In this document: positions 1 to 10,166 of the stretch, in pieces
How positions within the stretch are numbered: the stretch's first letter is position 1
Layout of the letters: every line of letters starts with the position of its first letter
Assembly: GCA_024707255.1 (NCBI GenBank)
Contig: JANQAC010000002.1
Location: forward strand, 428,001 to 492,000
Direction: 5' to 3'
Length of the DNA: 64,000 nucleotides
Origin: Asticcacaulis sp.
GTDB lineage: Bacteria; Pseudomonadota; Alphaproteobacteria; Caulobacterales; Caulobacteraceae
Program-made: the position numbers and the translations under genes
The notes under the pieces: model-generated
The model's database searches: none
What the model was told of the DNA's origin: nothing
Seen by the model: the letters and a program-made list of their open reading frames with translations, nothing else

Positions 1-2
1 CG

Positions 3-782
3 AAATTCACATCGGATGCCCGGTCGTTCGTACGCAATGATGTCGATGTGTTCGTCGATATCGGCACGGGCGTGTCGCCCTCGGCCGAACTGCTGGAAGG
101 CTTCCTCAAGGCCGGTGTTTCGGTCACCAGCGCCAACAAGCAGGCTGTGGCCGCCTCAGCCGACAAGCTGCGCGCCGCCGCAAAGGCTTCCGGCGCCATG
201 CTGACCTATTCGGCTTCGGTAGGTGGCGGGGCCCCGATCATCGAAGCGCTGAAACGTGCCGTGGCCGCCGGCCACAAGATCAAGTCGCTGGCCGGTGTGC
301 TCAACGGCACCTCCAACTTCGTCATCGATCAGGTGGAATCGGGCAAGACCTTCGACGCCGCCATGGATGAAGCCCGTCGCTTAGGTTTCGCCGAGCCGGA
401 CTCGACCGCCGATCTCGACGGCACCGATGTCGGCGCCAAGCTGAAACTGCTGCGCGAAATCGCCTTCCCTGGCCAGACGCCGAAACATATCGAGGTCGGC
501 CAGATCACCGAGGAGTCGCTGGTCATTCCGAAGGGCAAGGGCCTGCGCTATGTGGCGCGCGCCTATCCGACGGCGAACGGCCTGGAAGGTTCGATGAAGC
601 TGGAAGTGCTGGATGCCAATCATTATCTCGTCGGCGCGCGTGGCGAGCAAAACCGCGCCATAATCGAATTGGATAATGGTGAGACCTGGTACGTCACCGG
701 CAAGGGCGCCGGCGCCTGGCCGACCTCGGAATCGCTGCTGGCCGATACCCTGCAAATCGCCCGCGAGATGCCCCTCAAGTGA
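3..782 (+). CDS. hom: homoserine dehydrogenase, C-terminal part (5' end outside window)
   Basis: Reduces aspartate 4-semialdehyde to homoserine in the threonine/methionine branch of the aspartate pathway. The frame is open from base 3, so the gene starts upstream and only about 259 residues are visible. The nucleotide-fold remnant (VDIGTGVSPSAELL, then SANKQAVA) is followed by the family signature GVLNGTSNFV and by the acidic ADLDGTDVGAKLKLL segment of the catalytic domain. The protein stops soon after the catalytic domain, so it lacks the C-terminal ACT domain that gives many bacterial enzymes threonine feedback control (inference from length). Its stop overlaps the GTG start of the next gene (GTGA), suggesting translational coupling. 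Confidence 0.85.
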   Translation, partial: KFTSDARSFVRNDVDVFVDIGTGVSPSAELLEGFLKAGVSVTSANKQAVAASADKLRAAAKASGAMLTYSASVGGGAPIIEALKRAVAAGHKIKSLAGVLNGTSNFVIDQVESGKTFDAAMDEARRLGFAEPDSTADLDGTDVGAKLKLLREIAFPGQTPKHIEVGQITEESLVIPKGKGLRYVARAYPTANGLEGSMKLEVLDANHYLVGARGEQNRAIIELDNGETWYVTGKGAGAWPTSESLLADTLQIAREMPLK

Positions 783-1129
783 CGCCGGCTGCCTTCAACG
801 CCTTCTGCGCCAGTTTGCCCCAATCCACCCATGTGGTGCAGTGGGGCGGGGCCGATGTCTGGAAGGTAGGGGGAAAGGTCTACGCGATTGCGGGTTGGTT
901 GGATGATATCGGGCTTTCGGTCAGTTTCAAGGTGACGCCGATCGGTTATGAAATCCTCAGCGACGCCGATGGCTGCAGGCCGGCGCCCTATTTGGCCTCA
1001 CGCGGCATGAAGTGGATTCAGGCCAGGGGCATCCCCGATGATGACCTGATGGATCATGTGCGCGGGTCATATGATATTATTGTCGCCGCCCTGCCGAAGA
1101 AAACGAGACGCGAACTGGGACTTTCATGA
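779..1129 (+). CDS. MmcQ/YjbR family protein
   Basis: A 116-residue protein of the MmcQ/YjbR fold (CyaY-like DNA-binding family), whose cellular role is poorly defined. Typical features are the N-terminal FNAFCASLPQSTHVVQWGGADVWKVGGKVYA segment (given here in overview; the core is VWKVGGKVYA), a central FKVTPIGYEIL strand, and the C-terminal helix with the family-typical SYDIIVAALPKKTRREL. It starts with GTG at 779, overlapping the stop of the upstream gene by the GTGA arrangement, and its own stop overlaps the ATG of rlmJ at 1126 (ATGA). The three genes are therefore probably cotranscribed and translationally coupled. Confidence 0.8.
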   Translation: MTPAAFNAFCASLPQSTHVVQWGGADVWKVGGKVYAIAGWLDDIGLSVSFKVTPIGYEILSDADGCRPAPYLASRGMKWIQARGIPDDDLMDHVRGSYDIIVAALPKKTRRELGLS

Positions 1130-1959
1130 ACTATAGACACGGCTTTCACGCCGGGAATTTTGCCGATCTCGCCAAGCACGCCGCCGTGCTGACCCTGTTG
1201 CGCCTGCTGCGGAACAATGAAAAGCCGCTGCTGGTGGTCGATACGCACGCCGGCGCCGGCTATTACGACCTGTCCAATCCTGACTTTTCCCGCTCGAAAG
1301 AGGCCGAAGCCGGCATCAAGTACCTGATGGGGCGCGACGTGCCGGAAAGCCTGAAACCGCTGGCCGATTATGTCCGGGCCAAGAACGCCAAGGCGGGGTT
1401 CAAGGGACAGATCGGCATCTATCCGGGGTCGCCGGTGCTGATCCTCGATCACCAGCGCGCCGGTGACCAGTATGTCGGCTGCGAACTGCGTGACGATGAT
1501 GTGCGCCTGCTGGCCGAACGCATCGAGCCACGCGGTCAGGCGATCAAGGCTGATGGCTACAAGGTGGCCCGGCAAACCACCGAGGGCGATGAGGATTTGC
1601 TATACCTGATCGATCCGCCGTTTGAAAAACCGGATGACTATAAGCAGATTACCGAGACGGTGCGTGATGTGCTGACGCTCAGGGGCAATGCGCGCTTCCT
1701 GATCTGGCTGCCGCTCAAGGACCTGGAAACCTTCGATTCCTGGCTGCGTCATATGGAACGTGAAATCGGCGAAATCGCCCAGATGGTGGTGGCCGAACTT
1801 CGTCTGCGGCCACTGTGGAATCCGATGAAAATGAACGGCTGCGCCCTGGTGACGGTCAATGCGCCGGATGATTTCGCCCCCCTGCTGACCGCCATCTGTG
1901 AGGATGTGGTGGCGACTTTCGGCGAAACAGGCGGACAGGCGCGCATAAGGATATTGTGA
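1126..1959 (+). CDS. rlmJ: 23S rRNA (adenine-2030-N6)-methyltransferase RlmJ
   Basis: An S-adenosylmethionine-dependent enzyme that methylates N6 of A2030 in 23S rRNA. The N-terminus MNYRHGFHAGNFADLAKHA is the RlmJ signature. THAGAGYYDL follows as the SAM-binding motif I, and IDPPFEKPDDY near residue 163 is the DPPF catalytic motif of N6-adenine methylases. The 277-residue length fits the family. The start codon overlaps the stop of the YjbR-family gene. The C-terminal GGQARIRIL is also typical. There is no sign of damage. Confidence 0.95.
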   Translation: MNYRHGFHAGNFADLAKHAAVLTLLRLLRNNEKPLLVVDTHAGAGYYDLSNPDFSRSKEAEAGIKYLMGRDVPESLKPLADYVRAKNAKAGFKGQIGIYPGSPVLILDHQRAGDQYVGCELRDDDVRLLAERIEPRGQAIKADGYKVARQTTEGDEDLLYLIDPPFEKPDDYKQITETVRDVLTLRGNARFLIWLPLKDLETFDSWLRHMEREIGEIAQMVVAELRLRPLWNPMKMNGCALVTVNAPDDFAPLLTAICEDVVATFGETGGQARIRIL

Positions 1960-2033
1960 TCGCTCGCCATATTGGCGATTAATACCCGCCATGCTATGTT
2001 GCGCCGCAATATTCCCATAACCCAGAGGCCGAG

Positions 2034-2579
2034 ATGTTAAGCATGACCGATTACCCGACGCCGAAATTTCCCGCCACTCCGGAAGAGGTCAAGGCGGCCT
2101 CCGAAAAAGTGGTGAACTTCTGGGTCGGTGCCCTGTCGCCGATGTGGGTGCCCTTCTGGGCGGCCTCGAGCTTTGGCCTGGGCGCCTGGGCTATGACGCA
2201 GAGCCTCACCAAGAGCGAAGGCATGTTGAAGGACATGCCGCAAATGACCGATCTTGCCGGCAAATGGCCGGGCTTCGGCGTCTGGGGGGCGTCTTCGGCC
2301 GCTGCGGAACCTGCGGTCAAGACTTCGGTCGATGCGGCGGCGGATATGGCGAAAACCACTGTCAAGGCCGCTGTGGAAACCGTTGAAAAGGTGGCGGATA
2401 CGGTCACTGAGATCGCCCCTGAGCCCGAAGTCGTCTTTGATCCGGTGATCGAAGCCCCGGTGGCGGTTAGCGATGCGGTGGTGGAAGCGCCAGCCGTTCT
2501 TAAAGCGGCCGCCAAGGTCGAACCCAAGCCGATCGCCAAGGCCGTCTCGGCAGTCAAAAAGCCCACGAAAAAGGTTTAA
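2034..2579 (+). CDS. hypothetical Ala/Pro/Lys-rich protein
   Basis: A 181-residue protein I do not recognise. Residues about 20-50 (FWVGALSPMWVPFWAASSFGLGAWAM) are hydrophobic and aromatic and could be a membrane-associated or phasin-like helix. The rest is an Ala/Val/Glu-rich stretch, probably helical, ending in a basic KPIAKAVSAVKKPTKKV tail. Such a tail suggests binding to an acidic partner or nucleic acid, but this is only inference. The stop overlaps the stop of the convergent EEP gene by three bases. The alternative ATG at 2043 (MTDYPTPKF) is equally possible. Confidence 0.6.
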   Translation: MLSMTDYPTPKFPATPEEVKAASEKVVNFWVGALSPMWVPFWAASSFGLGAWAMTQSLTKSEGMLKDMPQMTDLAGKWPGFGVWGASSAAAEPAVKTSVDAAADMAKTTVKAAVETVEKVADTVTEIAPEPEVVFDPVIEAPVAVSDAVVEAPAVLKAAAKVEPKPIAKAVSAVKKPTKKV

Positions 2580-3502
2580 GCGCGCGCCGGCCGGATATCG
2601 ACCACGATCGGCCGATGGTCCGATCCGTTATCCGGCCCCACCTTGCGGCGTGACAGGCTGAAATTCCTGCCGGCGAAGGCGTTGTCGATGCCGATGCGCA
2701 ATATGCCCGGCAATACAGAAGGCCATGTGCCAATCGGCGCCGCCATCGGCTTGAAGCCCATGTCGTGCGCGAAATCCTGCAACAGATAGGCGCTTAAATC
2801 AGAGTTGAAGTCCCCGACCATAACGGTGTTCGGGCGCTGATCCGGCGATATGTCCGCCCCCAGTCGCGTCATTTGCGACGACTGGCAGTCATGGGTCTCG
2901 ATCTTCGGCTGGCAAAGATGCACGACGGCCAGGTGCATCAGGCCCTGGGGCGTGCGGATGTCTAGCATGTCGAAACTGTATTCCGTGTCGCCGCGATGGC
3001 TCGACAGGATCGGGTAACGGGAATAGACGACCGTATCGTGGTATTTGTAATGGTACGGATAGCGGCTGTCGACCATCGGCGTGTATTTGGGATCGGTCAG
3101 GTTTTCAACCGTGGCGATGATATCCGGTTTCTCCACATCCACCCAGTCCAGCAGGCGCTCCGGTGTCTTGTTGTGGATATACAGGTTGGCGAACATCAGC
3201 CGCACAGCCGGCACCGTGTCCTGCGCCGGAGCTTGCGTCACGAAGGCCTGCGGCGCCAGGGCCAACAGCCAGACGCCACTGGCGACCGCGCCCAATCGCC
3301 AGGCGGCTTTCTCGCGGACCAGCCAGAAGGCGAAGGTCAGGCCCACTGTCAGAGACAGAAATGGCAGGGTGAAGATATCGAGGAGATAGAGCAGGGGGTA
3401 ATGAAAGGTCTTGAGGCAGATCAGTCCGCCTGCCAGCGACAGGGCGGATGCGCCGATACATAGACTTGACCAGCTTGTTCTGAGGACAGTGATCACGCGC
3501 AT
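2576..3502 (-). CDS. endonuclease/exonuclease/phosphatase family membrane protein
   Basis: A 308-residue protein with about three N-terminal membrane segments (residues 8-90) followed by an EEP-fold domain facing the periplasm. The EEP motifs are present: MFANLYIHNKTP, a metal-binding glutamate in IIATVENL, VVHLCQPK, MVGDFNSDL and the terminal catalytic SDHRPIVVDI. Proteins of this shape are usually annotated as YafD-like or vancomycin-resistance-like EEP proteins; the substrate is unknown. It converges on the 2034-2579 gene with overlapping stops. ATG 3502 gives a short basic start before the first membrane helix. Confidence 0.85.
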   Translation of the reverse strand: MRVITVLRTSWSSLCIGASALSLAGGLICLKTFHYPLLYLLDIFTLPFLSLTVGLTFAFWLVREKAAWRLGAVASGVWLLALAPQAFVTQAPAQDTVPAVRLMFANLYIHNKTPERLLDWVDVEKPDIIATVENLTDPKYTPMVDSRYPYHYKYHDTVVYSRYPILSSHRGDTEYSFDMLDIRTPQGLMHLAVVHLCQPKIETHDCQSSQMTRLGADISPDQRPNTVMVGDFNSDLSAYLLQDFAHDMGFKPMAAPIGTWPSVLPGILRIGIDNAFAGRNFSLSRRKVGPDNGSDHRPIVVDIRPARA

Positions 3503-3602
3503 CTGAGTCCAATCAGTATTGACAAAAGCGGTGTCCGCCCCGCTACTGGTTAATAATGCCAGTCTGTAGCGTCTATATGTGTCGATCCATCGGGGGGCAA
3601 GG

Positions 3603-3653
3603 GCCAGAGCCTTTTCCCAATTAAATAATCTGGAAAAGGCTCCGGCCTTTTTC
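3603..3653 (+). terminator. hairpin with T-rich tail
   Basis: A 15-base stem (3603-3617 against 3632-3646, 14 of 15 pairs) with a 14-base A/T-rich loop, followed by CCTTTTTC. It sits between the divergent EEP and DUF4112 genes, so it ends no obvious upstream plus-strand gene. It may be a repeat-type palindrome rather than a working terminator. Confidence 0.5.
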
Positions 3654-3659
3654 GTTTAT

Positions 3660-3705
3660 ACGCACTTTTTAATCCAAAAAGTGCGGACACTTTTGGGAAA
3701 GTGCT
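3660..3705. repeat. dispersed palindromic repeat, copy 1
   Basis: An inverted-repeat element built from TTTTTAATCCAAAAAGTGCG and CACTTTTGGG. The same pattern (TTAATCCAAAAAGCGCG, then CACTTTTTGGGATGCGC) is found reversed at 37038-37084. The two copies are about 33 kb apart and flank unrelated genes, so this is probably a genome-wide intergenic repeat family. Confidence 0.55.
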
Positions 3706-3706
3706 C

Positions 3707-4184
3707 ATGTTCGCAAAAACACATGACGAGGTACGGCGCATCTATGACTCGGTCGATACGGTAAAGCGCCTGTCTGATCGCATCATCGGCATCGGGCCTA
3801 TCAATATCATCGGCCTGGATGGCATACTGGCCTGGTTTCCCGGCGTAGCGCCCGTCTATTCGGTTCTGGCGGGAGGGTTTATCCTCCTTCAGGGGCTGCG
3901 CGCGCTGCGATCCGGTAACACTGGTCGCCGCCTTTATCGTTCTGGCCATGGATAGCGGCATCAGTGTGTTTGACGGCATTATTCCGGTAATCCCCGCCGG
4001 CAGTATCCTGGATACCTTCTTCCAGGGGCACCTCTATGCCGCCCACATGATCCAGAAGGATATCGATAAGACGCTCTATATCGAAGGCAGCGCCTCCCAG
4101 GCCCACCGGGATGGCAGCCATCAGGACAATGTCGGCGAAATGCGCGCCACGAAAGGCAAGAAACGGCTTGTCTACCTTGGATAA
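3707..4184 (+). pseudogene. DUF4112 domain protein, frame-shifted
   Basis: A small membrane protein of the DUF4112 family, function unknown. The first frame (ATG 3707; GTG 3701 also possible) encodes TVKRLSDRIIGIG, then GLDGILAWFPGVAPVYS and a hydrophobic helix to GLRALR. The second frame continues with DPVTLVAAFIVLAMDSGIS, then FDGIIPVIPAGSILDTFF and the conserved helix with HLYAAHMIQKDI. Both halves match consecutive parts of the family, so this is one gene with a +1 shift near 3905-3912 (GCTGCGATCC). Since many genes here carry similar shifts, a sequence error is as likely as a real pseudogene. Confidence 0.7.
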
Positions 4185-4252
4185 ATAATCCCCGCTGATC
4201 GTTATCGCATCATCCTTCAGGCACCTGTCCATTCCTGAAGCAAAGGTGAGGC

Positions 4253-5918
4253 GTGAGCGATACGACACCCCGACTCCAACTGCCGCTGATCGGCGATCAT
4301 AGCCAGAAGCGCATTGTCATGAACGCCGGCCTGATGCGGCTGGAAAGCCTCGTCCAGGCGCAGGCAATCAGCCGAACCCTCAGCGCGCAGCCGGCAACTC
4401 CAACAGATGGCGACAGCTACATCCTGCCGGCCAGCCCCACGGGGGCCGCGTGGGGCACACTGGCGGCGGGGACATTCGTCCGCGCCGAAGGAGGCGTCTG
4501 GGAAACGGTGAATTTTCCCGAAGGCGCGATTATCTTTGTCAAAAGTGAAGGCGTTTTCCTGCTGCGCACGGCCTCCGGCTGGACGGCGTTCGAGGACGCG
4601 ATCAAGGCGCTGGCCAATCTCAGCCGCCTCGGTGTCGGTACGACCGCCGATGCCTATAATGTGCTGGCCATGAAGGGGCCGGCAGCGCTGCTCAGCGGCA
4701 AGACGGTGGCCGAAGGCGGCAGCGGCGACATTTCGCTGACCCTCAACAAGGAGGCCGACGGCAACAGCGCGCAGATCCTTTTGCAAAAAGGGTACAGCAC
4801 GCGCGCTGTGCTGGGCTTGCTGGGCGACAACAATTTCGGAGTGAAGGTCTCGCCGGATGGCAGTTCCTGGCGCGCGGCCCTGATGGTGAATCGCTTCAGC
4901 GGCCGGGTGCGTTTCGGTAAGGCCGTTTACAAGACGCCACCTGTCCCCCAGCGCAACTATGTCACCGGCGCCGTCTGGCTGGCCAGCACGAGCGCCGCCG
5001 ACAACAGTTGGTACAGCATCTGCTGGGCATCGGAGCTGGGCCTGTTCTGTGCGGTGGCGATTAGCGGTACCGGCAACCGGGTCATGACCTCGCCGGACGG
5101 CATCACCTGGACGGCGCGCACGAGTGCCGCCGACAATAACTGGATTTCCGTGTGCTGGTCGCCTGAACTGGCCCTGTTTTGTGCGGTGGCCAATTCCGGC
5201 ACCGGCAACCGGGTCATGACCTCGCCGGACGGCATTATCTGGACGGCGCGGACCAGTGCCGCCGATAACGACTGGTGCTCGGTGTGCTGGTCGCCTGAAC
5301 TGGGACTTTTCTGCGCCGTGGCAATCACCGGCACCGGCAACCGCGTCATGACTTCATCCAATGGCACGACCTGGACGGTCCGCACCAGTGCGGCCGATAA
5401 CAGTTGGTACAGCGTCTGCTGGGCTGCAGACCTGGGACTTTTTCTGCGCGGTAGCCCTTACCGGCACGGGAAACCGGGTCATGACGTCCCCTGACGGCAT
5501 AAGTTGGACGACGCGCGCCAGCGCGGCAGATAATAACTGGCTGTCAGTCTGCTGGTCGCCGGAGCTGGGTCTTTTCTGTGCCCTTGCCAATTCCGGCACG
5601 GGTAACCGCATCATGACCTCCCCCGATGGCATTACCTGGACCACACGCGCCAGCGCGGCAGATAACGACTGGCGCGGCCTGTGCTGGTCATCCGAACTGG
5701 GCCTGTTCTGCGCGGTTGGCGGCAGCGGTACCGGCAATCGCGTCATGACCTCGCCCGATGGCGTCACCTGGACCCTGCGCACAAGCGCCGCCGACAATAG
5801 CTGGCGCGGCGTCTGCTGGTCCCCTGAACTGGGTCTGTTCGGTGCGGTCGGTATCAGCGGCACCGGCAACCGCGCCATGACCTCCGTTTCCATGTTCAAA
5901 TACCCCTACAGGAGCTAA
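4253..5918 (+). CDS. DUF2793 phage-tail-like protein with seven 44-residue repeats (one frame shift)
   Basis: The N-terminal ~120 residues (RLQLPLIGDHSQKRIVMNAG, DGDSYILP, GAAWGTLAAGTFVRAEGGVWE) match DUF2793, found in phage and gene-transfer-agent tail proteins. A linker is followed by seven tandem copies of a 44-residue unit of the form TSAADNSWYSVCW-pELGLFCAVA-sGTGNRVMTSPDG-TWT, a period of 132 bases, probably forming a beta-propeller used for surface or receptor binding (inference). The start is GTG 4253 with a strong AGGTGAGG site before it. In the fourth repeat a run of five T (5439-5443) replaces the four T of the preceding copy, which shifts the frame; removing one T restores all seven repeats. 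A holin-like gene follows directly. Confidence 0.75.
4988..5911 (+). repeat. seven in-frame tandem repeats, 132-bp period
   Basis: Copies begin near 4988, 5120, 5252 and so on. Each encodes a SAADN-W...CW...LGLF-AVA-GTGNR-MTS-DG-TWT block. The units differ at a few variable positions (after AADN, and the residue after AVA), while the DNA remains about 80-90% alike, as expected for expansion by unequal recombination. The final copy degenerates into the C-terminus. Confidence 0.9.
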
Positions 5919-5921
5919 GAA

Positions 5922-6131
5922 ATGAAATTTATCGATAACTGGCGCGAAACCTTGAAAGCCTATTCCACATGGGCGCTCGGTGCGGTGGTGGCCATCCCCA
6001 CGATCTGGCTGCAGGTGCCGGACGAACTGAAGGCGCTGATCCCGGCGCAGGGTATGGCGAAGATCACTGTACTTGTGGCCGTGGCCGGCCTGATCGGACG
6101 GTTTGTGGATCAGACACCACAAATGAAATAG
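5922..6131 (+). CDS. holin-like small membrane protein
   Basis: A 69-residue protein with an N-terminal amphipathic stretch (FIDNWRETLKAYSTWALG), one membrane segment about residues 17-31, a polar middle, and a second segment (KITVLVAVAGLIGRFV). This form resembles the small holin-type proteins that follow tail-fibre genes in phages of Alphaproteobacteria. It lies three bases after the repeat protein, with GGAG eight bases before the ATG. Together they look like the lysis/tail end of a prophage or domesticated phage cassette. The specific family is not certain. Confidence 0.6.
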   Translation: MKFIDNWRETLKAYSTWALGAVVAIPTIWLQVPDELKALIPAQGMAKITVLVAVAGLIGRFVDQTPQMK

Positions 6132-6145
6132 CTGTCCGGAAATGG

Positions 6146-6180
6146 CGAAGGCCCAAGTCCTTTAGGGACAAGGGCCTTCG
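6146..6180. other. strong nested hairpin beside tRNA-Thr
   Basis: The outer stem CGAAGGCCC / GGGCCTTCG (6146-6154 and 6172-6180) encloses an inner GTCC/GGAC stem. It lies between the holin-like gene and the 3' end of tRNA-Thr. There is no T run on either side, so a transcript-processing or Rho-dependent role, or a stop point for both converging units, is inference only. Confidence 0.5.
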
Positions 6181-6255
<75 letters not shown>

Positions 6256-6416
6256 GAATGGGGACGTAAACGTCACCCGAGGCGGGGGCTATAGCCAAAG
6301 TTTCTGAAAAGACAAAGCGAAAAATGCGCCGGCCCGGCCGAAAAATCATCCCGCTTGCAATTAATCCCCGGATTTCTTAAGCCGAACGCCTCTCGTCCCA
6401 ACCGAGCGGCTTTTTT

Positions 6417-6626
6417 ATGTCCGAAACACCCAAAGTTCCAAAACGCAAGCTGACCCAGGCAGAGATGCGCGCCGCGCGCCTGCAGGCGGCCCTGCGCGAT
6501 AATCTGCGCCGTCGCAAGGCCGCTGCCGCCACCACTGACGAACAACCCGTCGCCGATAACGAAAAAGGGAAGCAAAGGAGTCCTAAAAGCGCAAGCATGT
6601 ATTGCGCGCCGCCTAATGTCATGTAG
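6417..6626 (+). CDS. small basic protein upstream of murA
   Basis: A 69-residue protein beginning MSETPKVPKRKLTQAEMRAA, with a basic helical LRDNLRRRKAAAA segment. Similar short Lys/Arg-rich proteins are common in Caulobacterales and other Alphaproteobacteria, often just upstream of murA, and have no known function. The helix could bind nucleic acid or ribosomes, but nothing in the sequence proves it. The last ~15 residues look random, so the true end may have been altered by one of the frame errors common in this window. Confidence 0.5.
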   Translation: MSETPKVPKRKLTQAEMRAARLQAALRDNLRRRKAAAATTDEQPVADNEKGKQRSPKSASMYCAPPNVM

Positions 6627-6676
6627 AACCGCGTATTCGCCGCTTTGGCGCCAAGGTTCGAGTTACAGGCCGGTTC

Positions 6677-7970
<1,294 letters not shown>

Positions 7971-8426
7971 ATGGGGCTTTTCGGGCTAGGAAAGGCGCCG
8001 GCAAAGCCCTTGCGCCTGATGGCGCAGGACGCTGACGATCTGCCGGCCATCTCTGCCCTGGTGCAGGATGCCGCCCTGCGCGCCGGCGACCTGAGCTATG
8101 ATCCGGCCGGCCGTCATTTCACCCTGCGCATGAACCGCTTCTGCCATGAGGCCGGAAAGAGCGTCCCGCTGCGCGCGCCGAGCGTTCTGCGAATTTCGGG
8201 CGTGATGGCGGTCAAAATGCGCGGGCTCGATATCAAACAGGCGAACCTGCCGCTGAGCCTGCTCGATATCGCGGTCGAGCCCCTGGAAGCGCCCGCCGCT
8301 GCCCTGACCCTGCGTTTTGCCGGCGCGAGCCATCGAGACATCCGTATTGAAGCCGAGTGCATCGACGTGCTTCTGCTCGACCTGGCGGCCCCGCGCCGCG
8401 CCCGCAGTACGCCGGCGCATTTCTGA
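7971..8426 (+). CDS. DUF2948 family protein
   Basis: A 151-residue cytoplasmic protein conserved in Alphaproteobacteria with unknown function. Recognisable segments are PLRLMAQDADDLPAISALVQDA, RFTLRMNRFCHE (here HFTLRMNRFCHE) and RIEAECIDVLLLDLAAP near the C-terminus. The ATG follows the murA stop with no gap, so the two are coexpressed. In Caulobacter relatives hisD usually stands between this gene and the UPF0262 gene; here only 77 bases separate them and hisD is absent. Confidence 0.85.
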   Translation: MGLFGLGKAPAKPLRLMAQDADDLPAISALVQDAALRAGDLSYDPAGRHFTLRMNRFCHEAGKSVPLRAPSVLRISGVMAVKMRGLDIKQANLPLSLLDIAVEPLEAPAAALTLRFAGASHRDIRIEAECIDVLLLDLAAPRRARSTPAHF

Positions 8427-8503
8427 CCCTTCGGGACTTGATCTTGCCAAATCAGGGGCAATCGTGCTCATCCTGCTTTGGGACCGAAAGTGAGACAACT
8501 GCC

Positions 8504-8962
8504 ATGCGTATCGCCCGAATCGACATTGATGAAGCCTCCTTGAGCGCACCTTCCGACCAGGTGGAGCACGAGCGCAAGGTCGCCATGTTCGACCTGATCG
8601 AGAAGAACAGCTTCGTGCCCGAAGGGGCGGCGGAAGGGCAGGGGCCTTTTGACCTGCGGCTGGCCCTGGAGGACAACCGGCTGGTTTTCGATATCACCGG
8701 GCCTGACTTCGCCCGCAAGATCATGCTGTCCCTGGCGCCTTTCAAGATGATGCTGCGTGATTACCGCCTCATCTGTGAAAGTTATTACGAGGCCCTCAAG
8801 AACGCCACGCCGGCGCAGATCGAGTCGATCGACATGGGCCGCCGCGGCGTCCATAACGAAGGCGCCGAGCTGCTGGCCGAGCGACTTAGGGGCAAGGTGG
8901 CCATCGATCATGAAACGGCGCGGCGCCTGTTTACGCTGGTCAATGCACTGGTGCGGATCTGA
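8504..8962 (+). CDS. UPF0262 family protein
   Basis: A 152-residue alphaproteobacterial protein of unknown function. It starts MRIARIDIDEASL and carries the family segments HERKVAMFDLIEKNSF, PFDLRLALEDNRLVFDI and MMLRDYRLICESYYEAL, ending in FTLVNALVRI. ATG 8504 matches the usual start of the family; the longer open frame upstream overlaps the DUF2948 gene and is unlikely. Part of the murA-infA housekeeping block. Confidence 0.88.
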   Translation: MRIARIDIDEASLSAPSDQVEHERKVAMFDLIEKNSFVPEGAAEGQGPFDLRLALEDNRLVFDITGPDFARKIMLSLAPFKMMLRDYRLICESYYEALKNATPAQIESIDMGRRGVHNEGAELLAERLRGKVAIDHETARRLFTLVNALVRI

Positions 8963-9249
8963 GTCGGCAAATTTTTTCTATCTTTATGATTTTATTACAT
9001 TTATTTCATTCATCTTCGTTCAGCAACAGGGCGTGAATCTGGCCAAAACCGGCCATATATCACGCCGTTCGCCTTAATCGGGGCGGAAGGGTGACCATAA
9101 GGTCTTATTTGGCCGCAAAGACCTCAAAAAGACCCCGCAATCGCCCCACGAAGGCCCGGTGGCATCGCCATGTTAAACCCAGACGACAACAGGATCGTCC
9201 GGCCCGCACTCTCCCCGGTGCGTGACCAGTTCAATATGGAGCACATGCT

Positions 9250-9768
9250 ATGAAGACCCTTTTGATCGCCACGGCTGCCGTGGCCACCCTTGCTATCGGT
9301 TCGGCTGCCAGCGCCCAGGACGTGGGCCATGTTTATGGTTCGCTCGGCTACCAGCAGACCGACAATGACAAGACCGATTCCAAGCTGGGCAGCGTCAATG
9401 CCCGTGTCGGCACCAAGATCACCCCCCATTTCGGCGTTGAAGGCGAAGCCGCTTTCGGCACCAATGACGACAATGGCGTCGGCGGCAATTACAAGCTGAC
9501 CAACAAGGCCGCTGTCTATGGCGTCGGCTATCTGCCGGTATCGCCCAGCTTCGACCTGATCGGCCGCGTCGGCGTCTCCGATACCGACCTGAAGGCCCCG
9601 GCTGCTGCTGGCAAGATGGAACAGGGCACGGCGCTCGATTACGGCATCGGCGGCCAGTATCACATTAATCCTGAGTATGCCGTTCGCGCCGATTATACGC
9701 GTTCGGATTTTACCGGTGACAAGGGTAATGCCGATACGGCTACCCTCAGTCTCGTGAAGAAGTTCTAA
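9250..9768 (+). CDS. small outer-membrane beta-barrel protein
   Basis: A 172-residue protein with a clear Sec signal peptide (MKTLLIATAAVATLAIGSAASAQ, cleaved after ASA-Q). It is followed by alternating strands typical of an eight-stranded OmpA/Omp25-like barrel: GHVYGSLGYQQTD, GTKITPHFGVEGEAAFG, FDLIGRVGVSDTD, YGIGGQYHINPEYAVRADYTR, and a terminal LSLVKKF ending in phenylalanine as outer-membrane proteins require. It is inserted between UPF0262 and infA. The 287-base upstream region is A/T-rich and probably holds its own promoter. GGAG lies nine bases before the ATG. Confidence 0.85.
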   Translation: MKTLLIATAAVATLAIGSAASAQDVGHVYGSLGYQQTDNDKTDSKLGSVNARVGTKITPHFGVEGEAAFGTNDDNGVGGNYKLTNKAAVYGVGYLPVSPSFDLIGRVGVSDTDLKAPAAAGKMEQGTALDYGIGGQYHINPEYAVRADYTRSDFTGDKGNADTATLSLVKKF

Positions 9769-9795
9769 TTCCCCCCTCCGGAACCTCTTCACTCC

Positions 9796-9835
9796 AAACG
9801 CGCCTTGCTTCCCCCGGCAAGGCGCGTTTTCCTTT
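9796..9835 (+). terminator. Rho-independent terminator of the barrel gene
   Basis: A perfect 13-base stem (9796-9808 with 9817-9829), an eight-base loop, then TTTTCCTTTTT. It stands 28 bases after the barrel stop and isolates that gene from infA. Confidence 0.85.
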
Positions 9836-9935
9836 TTGGGCTTTCCACTCGCGGCCTTTGGGTATAAAGGGCGCAATCTGATATTTTGAGCGATGTGAGT
9901 CCGGTGCGGATTCCGTCCGCATCCAGAGGGGCCGT

Positions 9936-10157
9936 ATGGCAAAAGAAGAACTGTTGGAATTTCCGGGCACGGTCGTTGAACTGCTGCCGAACGCCACTTT
10001 CCGCGTCAAGCTGGAAGAAAGCGGCCATGAAATCATCGCCCACACCGCCGGCAAGATGCGCAAGAACCGCATCCGCGTGCTGGCTGGCGACCGTATCCTG
10101 GTCGAAATGACGCCCTATGACCTGACCAAGGGTCGTATTACCTACCGCTTCAAGTAA
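9936..10157 (+). CDS. infA: translation initiation factor IF-1
   Basis: A 73-residue S1/OB-fold protein that binds the ribosomal A site during initiation. The sequence [20 protein letters not shown], with [25 protein letters not shown] and the terminal KGRITYRFK, is close to identical with the family. It starts the infA-maf-RNase-yacG run; maf begins nine bases after the stop. Confidence 0.97.
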   Translation: MAKEELLEFPGTVVELLPNATFRVKLEESGHEIIAHTAGKMRKNRIRVLAGDRILVEMTPYDLTKGRITYRFK

Positions 10158-10166
10158 AAGCGCCTG

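Noticed and set aside
4988..5911. CRISPR-like or satellite array
   Set aside because: Repeats are contiguous, 132 bases long, without spacers, and keep an open frame once one T is removed.
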